Positions 30,941 through 37,162 of a stretch of 37,162 nt of DNA are shown one piece after another. Every line of letters starts with the position of its first letter. Positions within the stretch are counted from its first letter, which is position 1. Source of the stretch: Clostridia bacterium. Lineage in GTDB: Bacteria > Bacillota > Clostridia > Oscillospirales > Acutalibacteraceae. Location: NCBI GenBank assembly GCA_017517665.1, contig JAFWYP010000017.1, forward strand, positions 1 to 37,162, read 5' to 3'. A program made the position numbers and the translations under genes. The notes below the pieces were generated by a model. That model worked only from the letters and a program-made list of their open reading frames with translations, had not been told where the DNA came from and did no database searches.

Positions 30941-33900
30941 ATGAAAAAGGTACTTTCCTTTGCTCTCGCAGTGATTATGGTTTTCGGTTCTGTTCCTCTT
31001 GCAGCTTTTTCAAATTTTAACTTGAATGGACTTTTTCCGTTGTCTGCAATAACTGCAGAAGCTGCAACAGCTGTTGTTATCACAACATGCGATGCCAATC
31101 CCGGCGATAATAACGCCTGGCTTGATATCGACTCCGATCGGGTAGAATGGACTTGCTCAGCATCGGCAAAATCCTACCGCTACACTGTTGTTGAAGTTGA
31201 TAAAAGCGGACAGAAGATAGCATCTCCTCTTGTTGAGTTAAAACTCACAACAAGTAAGTACTTTAGATTGTCTTCAATAAACGGCATGAATCCCAGCTCT
31301 ATCTATAAGGTTTGGGTAGGCTGCTATACAGATTCTTCAGGTAACACAATCCTTCAGGGTGACGGCGGTTGCGAAGCGTATTTTCGCACGAATTCGACCA
31401 CACCTACGGTTACCACAGGCAAAGCATCGAATATAGGAGATACATATGCCACACTCTCCGGCACCCTTGAAAAGAACGGCGGTGCTTCTATTACTGACCA
31501 TGGTTTTGTTGTAAGCACCTCAAGCTCAAAGCTTACATTGGCAAAAGGTGATGTCTATTCTCTCGGCAGCGCCGGCGCTAACAAAGGAACATTTACAAAA
31601 AAGATTACGGACCTTTCCCGTGCAAAGACATATTATTTTAAGTATTACGCTCAAAATGAGAACGGTGTCGAATACGGCGATTCAGCTTTATTCACTACAA
31701 ATTGTTCCCATTCGGAAACTGATGAAAAAATCTCCACCTCAAACGAAGTAATCTATAAAAGTATTTCTTCAACACAACATCAATTGAAATGTTATTATGA
31801 TAAGTACTGCACTCTATGTTATCAGACCGTTGAGAAAGCTTACAGATATGACACTACAACAGAATCGCACTCGTTTAACAGTGCAGGTATCTGTGAAGAC
31901 TGTAAATATGCCAAAGGCTGTGCTCATGAAAATCAGATTAAGGAATACTATGATGAGCGCTATAACATAACTGACAGCAAAACGCATGAATATGTTAAAT
32001 ATTACAAGCTTGTGTGTTATGACTGTGGTATTGATGTAGATACCAAGGTTATGTGGGATACCACTACTCAGAATCATTCTTTCTTACGCAACGAATGCAC
32101 CAAATGCGGCTATGTAAAAAATCAGGCTTTGAGCGTAACTCTTACAGCAGACTCCGCAAAGGCAAATGTTAACACTAATTTCGGTGCAACGGCACAGGCA
32201 ACAGGCGGTGCGGGCGGATATCAGTATACACACTCTGTTTTCAACGAGAAAAACGAGGAGTTAAGATATCTTTCATATTCTGAGGTTACCCGTTTTTCTT
32301 ACAGCACAACAAAACCCGGCAAATATTATTTCAAGGTAACAGTTAAAGATGCTGACGGCACAACTGCAACAGCAACTTCGGATATGATAACCGTAGTTTG
32401 CCCTCACGAAACATATGATACCGATAAATTCAGAATCACATCTTCACTTGAATATGAGCAGTATAACGATTCTCAACATTATTCAATTTGGTATTATAAC
32501 TGGGATTGTACTGTTTGCAACGACAGATACAAAGAGCATGTTACCGATGCCGAAAACAAATCTTTGGAGAATCATTCATATTCATCCAACAGCAATGTTT
32601 GTAAATGTTGCGGTTATACAAACAGCACAACATATACGATAAACTATGATGCCAACGGCGGTATAGGTGCGCCTGCAAGCCAGACTAAGAAGTATAACGT
32701 TACCTTAAAATTAAGCACGGTTATTCCGTCAAAAAAGGGCTACACTTTCCTTGGTTGGTCAACAAGCGCTACTGCAACAAGTGCTACATATAGTGCAGGC
32801 GGAAATTATACCAAAAACAGCAATTGCACACTATATGCCGTTTGGTCTTCGGCTGTTCCCAAGGTTATTATCGACGGAACTGAAATTGCCCCCGAATATC
32901 TCAGAAAAGAGCAAACCGGAGTTTATGCGGAATTATACAAACTTACCTCTGCATTAAACGGTTCATACACCAAGAACGGTAATAATGCAACGGTAAGGAT
33001 ATATAATGAAAATTATGGCGATTACTTCAGGTTGTTTTATACTTTACCTTCGAATGTTTCAGAAGGATCAACATTCAATGTTGAAGTTTATAATGAAACA
33101 ACGGCTGATAAATTTCTAACACACGGTGTTTATTCCGACGGAATGATTTTCGGTAATGTTGATTTGTTAACAAGAATAGGTAACATGAAACGCTCGACAA
33201 ATTACAACGAAGCAACCAAATGTGAATATGTAAAAGCAAACGCAACACAAGAAGGGTTTACTGATAAAACAAGCACAGTGTCGTTCAGTATACGTGAATC
33301 CGCCTCAAAACCAGAGATTTCTGGATCAACAACAATATCTTTTGAACAAGGCTGGTTGGTAAATGACTCTATAACTTATAATCATGGTCTTGCACAGTTT
33401 TGCTCGCAGTTTTCTATGATAGGTTACAGCGATTGCTATGGTAAAGCGGTTAATGTTAATTCAAAAACACAGCTCAAAACTGCGCTTGAAAGTGTCGGCT
33501 TTGAACTCGTCGATATTAATATGCAAACAGGTAGAGATGAGGTTAACTATTTCATTGCTGCACGACAGGGACTGGATTTGAAAACCGGCAAAGTATATGA
33601 TGTGATATTCGTAGGATTAATCGGTTCTTATAAAGACCAGTGGTATTCTGATTTTGATCCCTACGGCATGGAATCAAATGACGAACAAAAACTCTTGGTT
33701 GACGGAACAACTCATCGCGGTTTTTATCATGCCCAAAAATATGTGTACGGCAAACTTTATAATTATATGTACGGAAAGTACAAAGGAAATTATCCAAAAG
33801 ATAGCATCAAAATCGTTTTAACAGGACACAGCAGAGGTGCGGCAGGAGCCAATTTGATAGGAAAGCAATTGATTGATGAAGGTATATACACCTCAAAAGA

Positions 33901-35509
33901 CAATATATTTACATATGCTTTTGCAACTCCCAACTCCGCACTGACTATGGCAGGCACAGAAAAAAAGGATTACAAAGGAATTTTTAATATAGTAAATCCT
34001 GAAGATTTTGTGACCAAAGTACTTCCGAATGATTGGGGGTTTGCCAGATTCGGCAGAACGTTCAAATTGCCGAGCTGTACGAACGATACAGCGTATAGCA
34101 GTTATAAACGATCTATGCAAAGTGAATATGGAAAAATCAGAAAAGGACAAACTTATTTGTCTTTTAAAGAAGGCGAAAAACCTACCTTTGATGAGGTTAA
34201 GGCTTTTAATGAAATAGGAAATTTATACAATTTCTATTATAAAGAATATAATGATGTTGTTTATGCGGGACGAGGACATGCCCAAATTATTACTACTATC
34301 CCATATAACTATTTCAGAGACACCTTGTGCCGTTATTGTGCAACAGATGGCGATGATAAAATGTGTATGGCAGGTGCTGTGCTTCCCCACTCGAAAATGG
34401 ATTATTTAGCAAATTATTTTTATAAATATCAAAATGAATTTAGAATGGCTCACGAAATGCAAACATACTGTGCCTATATGCTTTCAATGACAGAAAGTCA
34501 GATAAAGGAAGGGGAATTCGGCAGAAAGGAACTCAGTGTCTCCGTAAACTGTCCTGTTGATGTTGATATTTATGACAAGAAGACAGGTGAGCTTGTCGGC
34601 AGAATAAGAAATAATGTTGTTGATGAAACAATTGCCGCAAAAGAAAACTCAGTTGTAATGACTGTTGACGGTGATTCGAAATCATTCTGGCTTCCTTCAA
34701 ACGGCGATTATAAAGTTGTTCTTACCGGTAACGATGACGGTACAATGGATTATATCGTAAGAAGTGTTGATTCAGATACAGGTGAAACTGAACGAATAAA
34801 TTACTTTGATGTTGAAGTTGTAAAAGGCGTATCAATGAACAGCGAGTTTGGTCCCGATAATTCTACCTTGGAAGATTTCGAATTAGAAGATGAATCCGGA
34901 ACCGAAATAGCTCCGACTGAAAAGCTTTATGAAGACGGCTTTAATACCATTGAAATTAAGGTTTCTGCAGATGGCGATGGCTTTGTAACAAACAACCACA
35001 ATGCAACAAAGGGCGACTATGTAACAGTCGATGCAACACCGAACACCTCTAATCTTTTCCTTGGCTGGTACAATGAAAAAGGTGAACTTTTAACCCGTAA
35101 CATAAATTATTCTTTTGTTGCAAAAGAAAATGTTTCGCTTACTGCTAAATTTACGAGTTTTGCAATCATGACACCTTCGACAACCAAAATAAGTTACGGC
35201 GATTCAATTATTCTTCATGCTGATATTAAGGAATCTCTTCCCACGGGCTCAACAATAAGGTGGACTGCCGATAACGACAATTTCGTTTACAGCGCATCAG
35301 CCGACGGTAAAACCTGTACGATTTCGCCAAACAAGAGCGGAGACACTACCTTTACTGTAACTGTTTATGACGAAAACGGAAATGTCATCGGAACAGACAC
35401 ACAGATAATGACCTCAAAAGCAGGTTTCTTTGATAAGATCATTGCATTCTTCAAGAAGTTGTTTGGTTTAACCAAAACAATCCCACAAATTTATAAAGCA
35501 GTTTTCTAA
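30941..35509 (+). CDS. Large secreted multidomain protein with lipase-like GHSRG motif
   Basis: A 1522-residue exported protein. A signal peptide ('MKKVLSFALAVIMVFGS') leads to a likely cleavage after AEA near residue 40. Fibronectin-type segments (about 50-250) follow, then Cys-pair modules of 'NECTKCGY' type (about 255-560) and an InlB/Flg_new beta repeat ('YDANGGIGAP...GYTFLGW', about 564-640). An alpha/beta-hydrolase region has 'IVLTGHSRGAAGANLIG' (Ser near 964), with candidate Asp in 'NPEDFVTK' and His in 'GRGHAQ'. A second beta repeat 'LFLGWYNEKGE' and an Ig-like domain precede a hydrophobic/basic tail 'FFDKIIAFFKKLFG'. Probably a surface or secreted lipase/esterase; substrate unknown. 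GAAGG lies upstream of the chosen ATG. Confidence 0.88.
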   Translation: MKKVLSFALAVIMVFGSVPLAAFSNFNLNGLFPLSAITAEAATAVVITTCDANPGDNNAWLDIDSDRVEWTCSASAKSYRYTVVEVDKSGQKIASPLVELKLTTSKYFRLSSINGMNPSSIYKVWVGCYTDSSGNTILQGDGGCEAYFRTNSTTPTVTTGKASNIGDTYATLSGTLEKNGGASITDHGFVVSTSSSKLTLAKGDVYSLGSAGANKGTFTKKITDLSRAKTYYFKYYAQNENGVEYGDSALFTTNCSHSETDEKISTSNEVIYKSISSTQHQLKCYYDKYCTLCYQTVEKAYRYDTTTESHSFNSAGICEDCKYAKGCAHENQIKEYYDERYNITDSKTHEYVKYYKLVCYDCGIDVDTKVMWDTTTQNHSFLRNECTKCGYVKNQALSVTLTADSAKANVNTNFGATAQATGGAGGYQYTHSVFNEKNEELRYLSYSEVTRFSYSTTKPGKYYFKVTVKDADGTTATATSDMITVVCPHETYDTDKFRITSSLEYEQYNDSQHYSIWYYNWDCTVCNDRYKEHVTDAENKSLENHSYSSNSNVCKCCGYTNSTTYTINYDANGGIGAPASQTKKYNVTLKLSTVIPSKKGYTFLGWSTSATATSATYSAGGNYTKNSNCTLYAVWSSAVPKVIIDGTEIAPEYLRKEQTGVYAELYKLTSALNGSYTKNGNNATVRIYNENYGDYFRLFYTLPSNVSEGSTFNVEVYNETTADKFLTHGVYSDGMIFGNVDLLTRIGNMKRSTNYNEATKCEYVKANATQEGFTDKTSTVSFSIRESASKPEISGSTTISFEQGWLVNDSITYNHGLAQFCSQFSMIGYSDCYGKAVNVNSKTQLKTALESVGFELVDINMQTGRDEVNYFIAARQGLDLKTGKVYDVIFVGLIGSYKDQWYSDFDPYGMESNDEQKLLVDGTTHRGFYHAQKYVYGKLYNYMYGKYKGNYPKDSIKIVLTGHSRGAAGANLIGKQLIDEGIYTSKDNIFTYAFATPNSALTMAGTEKKDYKGIFNIVNPEDFVTKVLPNDWGFARFGRTFKLPSCTNDTAYSSYKRSMQSEYGKIRKGQTYLSFKEGEKPTFDEVKAFNEIGNLYNFYYKEYNDVVYAGRGHAQIITTIPYNYFRDTLCRYCATDGDDKMCMAGAVLPHSKMDYLANYFYKYQNEFRMAHEMQTYCAYMLSMTESQIKEGEFGRKELSVSVNCPVDVDIYDKKTGELVGRIRNNVVDETIAAKENSVVMTVDGDSKSFWLPSNGDYKVVLTGNDDGTMDYIVRSVDSDTGETERINYFDVEVVKGVSMNSEFGPDNSTLEDFELEDESGTEIAPTEKLYEDGFNTIEIKVSADGDGFVTNNHNATKGDYVTVDATPNTSNLFLGWYNEKGELLTRNINYSFVAKENVSLTAKFTSFAIMTPSTTKISYGDSIILHADIKESLPTGSTIRWTADNDNFVYSASADGKTCTISPNKSGDTTFTVTVYDENGNVIGTDTQIMTSKAGFFDKIIAFFKKLFGLTKTIPQIYKAVF

Positions 35510-35555
35510 AGAGAAAACAGTATGTCTTAGGGGTTCCTTCTTTAAGTAAGTTTCC

Positions 35556-35585
35556 TTGACACAGGTTTTGCAGCAAAACTAAATA
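35556..35585 (+). promoter_or_regulatory. Possible promoter just upstream of a terminator
   Basis: TTGACA (35556-35561) and TAAATA (35580-35585) are 18 nt apart. A strong terminator starts only 12 nt later, so if active it would yield a very short RNA. GTTTTGC/GCAAAAC inside the spacer form a hairpin, which may explain the sequence without any promoter. Confidence 0.25.
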
Positions 35586-35597
35586 ATTTTCATTTGG

Positions 35598-35627
35598 ACG
35601 GCATAGTTTCGGCTATGCCGTTTTTTT
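35598..35627 (+). terminator. Terminator of the secreted protein gene
   Basis: ACGGCATAG and CTATGCCGT form a perfect 9-bp stem with a 6-nt loop, followed by a run of seven T. Confidence 0.9.
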
Positions 35628-35795
35628 CGTGTTGTTGGTTGATGTTTCTTCGATTGATTTTGAATTTGATTTAGTCAAAATATGATTATTTGAAATATAA
35701 AGCCCACCTATTGACAACGAAGAAAAACTGATATAAAATATCAACGAACATTTGTTTGCTGTAAAATTTAAATATTTTTATTTTTCGTCAATTTT

Positions 35796-36000
35796 CAGGA
35801 AAAATTTTTGCATTCTCACTCCATAATAAGTGAGAGCAAATATTTTTATTTTTTTGAAAATGCAGGAAAAATATATCCGCTTTCATTCCATATAAAATGA
35901 GTGGGTATCTTCTGAAGCAATAGTTTTTGAACAAACTGTAAATTATTGAAATGTCAGGAAAAATTTGTTCCGTTTCATTCCTTTATAAATGAGAGGATAA
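35796..36000 (+). repeat. Three imperfect repeats, each CAGGAAAAAT plus a covarying hairpin
   Basis: Units start at 35796, 35863 and 35955 with CAGGAAAAAT. About 15 nt later each has a hairpin: CTCACTCC...AAGTGAG, TTTCATTCC...AAATGAG and TTTCATTCC...AAATGAG. In the stem, CACT/AGTG of unit 1 becomes CATT/AATG in units 2 and 3, a compensatory change, and outer arms also change together (TTTGC/GCAAA, ATATCC/GGGTAT). Spacing is irregular (67 and 92 nt). The surrounding 400 nt has no gene. Confidence 0.75.
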
Positions 36001-36020
36001 AAATTCTTCGTAGTGTGGTG

Positions 36021-37015
36021 ATGCAATTATATCGGACAACCCTAATTTCAGTTACATCGTTAAACTCCCGAATCAGATAATTACGATTCCGCAGGACAGT
36101 CATCTTGCGTGGCTTCCGTTGTTTTATGCTCTGCCAAAAGAACTTGTGCGGAAACGAAAGGATTATCTTTATATTCCGAGAAATCCGTATGAAGTTCTTT
36201 ACACAGATAATTACAATCATCTCATCAACGATGATGTATTTCTTCAGCTTATATGGGAATCGTATGCGTGGTCGGTGTGGCAGTTCATTCAGGTTCCCCG
36301 CCGTGACGGTTACGGTAACATCCCCGGCAAGTGGACAGACTATTCGGGTGATTTTCCTTTGTGGCGGTTGTGCTTTGTAATTCATAATTACTTCCGAAAG
36401 AAATTCGAATATGAAATGGAATGGAGTTTTCAGAAACTGTATATGATGCCGAGAGAAATGCAAATCCCGTGGCTTACATATCAGCAGTTCAGCAATCTCA
36501 TCGGCAACCTTACGGATATGATTGTTGCAGAACAGAACTGGCAACCGATGATTGATGAAATATGGAAGAACCGTCAGATGGAAGATTACAGCGAACGTAA
36601 AAGCACATACAAAAGAGATTTCATCAACAAGTGGTATTGCTCGTGGAACAAAAAGAAAAGTCCGATTTTTCTTGATGAAGCAATCAAATCCGGTGAAGAA
36701 ATCAGCGAAGAATTACTCGTTCAGTTGCCGTCACCCCGTGAAGATTTTGAAACAAGAATTCTTTCAAAACACAAAGTCGAAGCATTCTTTGAAACACTCG
36801 ACGGAAAAGACAAACGTATTTTGCAGATGCGAATGGACGGATGCACGCTTGAACATATTGCGGCATTTTTCGGCTACAAAACGCCAAGTGCAATTTACAA
36901 ACGGATTCAAAAAATCGCAACGGCATACGAAGATTTTGTTTCAAGAGAATATGGAGAATTTTTGGACATCCACTCAAAGAAAAATAAACAAGCAGACAAA
37001 GACAGTCACGATTGA
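36021..37015 (+). pseudogene. Sigma-70-like regulator, frameshifted near its start
   Basis: The intact frame encodes a protein ending in a sigma-region-4-like HTH: 'DKRILQMRMDGCTLEHIAAFF' then 'SAIYKRIQKIATAYEDF'. Its middle, 'DYLYIPRNPYEVL' and 'SYAWSVWQFIQVPRRDGYG', is typical of sigma-like proteins on Clostridial mobile elements, recalled without a search. The coding sense continues upstream of the TTG at 36119 as 'NPNFSYIVKLPNQIITIP', but without a start codon. A neighbouring frame supplies 'MQLYRT' from the ATG at 36021. Joining them needs one extra base after ACA at 36036-36038 (ACAACCC for expected ACAAACCC). So a one-base deletion, or an assembly error, separates start and body. No good ribosome site precedes the ATG. 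Confidence 0.75.
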
Positions 37016-37032
37016 TTTCGTGGCTGTTTTTT
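37002..37032 (+). terminator. Terminator at the end of the sigma-like gene
   Basis: ACAGTCACGA and TCGTGGCTGT form a 10-bp stem (one G-U) with a 6-nt loop, followed by TTTTTT. The stop codon lies inside the hairpin loop. Confidence 0.85.
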
Positions 37033-37081
37033 GATGCCCGAAAGGAGATGTTAAGAATTGAAAAATTAGCAAAAAACCGAA

Positions 37082-37158
37082 TTGAAGAACCGCAAATGAC
37101 CAACGCATCGTTTTGAGAAAATCCATTAAATGAAACGATGTTTTTTACGGTTCTTGAA
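37082..37158 (+). promoter_or_regulatory. Nested hairpins resembling a terminator/attenuator at the window edge
   Basis: CATCGTTT (37106-37113) and AAACGATG (37133-37140) form an 8-bp stem followed by TTTTTT. TTGAAGAACCG (37082-37092) and CGGTTCTTGAA (37148-37158) form an outer stem with one mismatch. AAAGGAG at 37041-37047 lies upstream, so a short leader frame (up to TGA at 37114) could be translated. The window ends here, so what is controlled is unseen. Confidence 0.45.
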
Positions 37159-37162
37159 CCGA

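Noticed and set aside
35796-36000. CRISPR array
   Set aside because: Only three imperfect units with unequal spacing, stems that vary together and no cas genes.
36030-36045. Programmed -1 frameshift in the sigma-like gene
   Set aside because: CGGACAACCC is not a slippery heptamer and no downstream pseudoknot stands out; a simple deletion is likelier.
35975-36544. Minus-strand frame of 189 codons
   Set aside because: It is antisense to the sigma-like gene and lacks motifs and a ribosome site.
37048-37116. 22-codon frame starting ATGTTAAGA as a real gene
   Set aside because: Its ATG touches the GGAG site with no spacing; only a rare ATT start would be well placed. Mentioned only as part of the leader-like unit.

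Overview
The window looks like the chromosome of a low-to-mid-GC Gram-positive anaerobe of the Clostridia, probably an Oscillospiraceae/Ruminococcaceae-type gut bacterium. Supporting signs are strong GGAGG ribosome sites, a Thermotoga/Bacillus-type DAHP synthase, an EFR1-type flavodoxin-ferredoxin, a DUF6061-like small gene and secreted proteins ending in a short hydrophobic/basic tail. The species cannot be named from this sequence.

Region 1 (1-8861, minus strand) is one aromatic amino acid operon: leader peptide, aroF, tyrA, aroB, aroA, aroC, pheA, an aroE-aroK fusion, aroQ and a LURP-one-like gene. It encodes all seven shikimate steps plus the entry enzymes to Tyr and Phe, with most genes overlapping or within about 12 nt. 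A good sigma-A promoter is followed by a 17-residue leader peptide (MTKNVFTAAYFYFYFIK) with alternating Tyr and Phe codons, then alternative RNA pairings and a strong intrinsic terminator. This reads as ribosome-mediated attenuation in response to Phe/Tyr supply.

Region 2 (8.9-18.1 kb) is ordinary housekeeping, almost all on the minus strand: an isochorismatase-fold hydrolase, a response regulator/histidine kinase/HtrA protease cluster, aldose epimerase with an EFR1 protein, a secreted PHP-domain protein, an acyltransferase, and one tiny Asn/Gln-rich protein on the plus strand. REP-like palindromes lie at 9.4-9.6 kb and 18.15-18.35 kb.

Region 3 (18.4-37.2 kb) is more AT-rich and looks accessory. 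It begins with a DUF6061-like gene behind a hairpin that can hide its ribosome site, and an XRE regulator with a palindrome around its likely -10 box. A compact minus-strand operon follows: DEDDh exonuclease, unknown protein, VirD4-like ATPase with an altered Walker A, and ClpP. The most striking gene, 22.7-26.4 kb, encodes Ser/Thr kinase + NACHT-like NTPase + one membrane segment + two beta-sandwich ectodomain repeats in one chain. It sits downstream of a 755-residue protein with an HTH-like segment. Divergent from them is a plus-strand run: membrane transglutaminase-like protein, two microproteins, a JAMM metalloprotease and a 1522-residue secreted protein with a lipase-like GHSRG motif. The right end has three imperfect repeats whose hairpins show compensatory changes, then a sigma-like gene with a one-base deletion near its start. 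No relaxase, integrase, tRNA, rRNA or CRISPR array was seen, so the mobile-element reading of region 3 is an inference.
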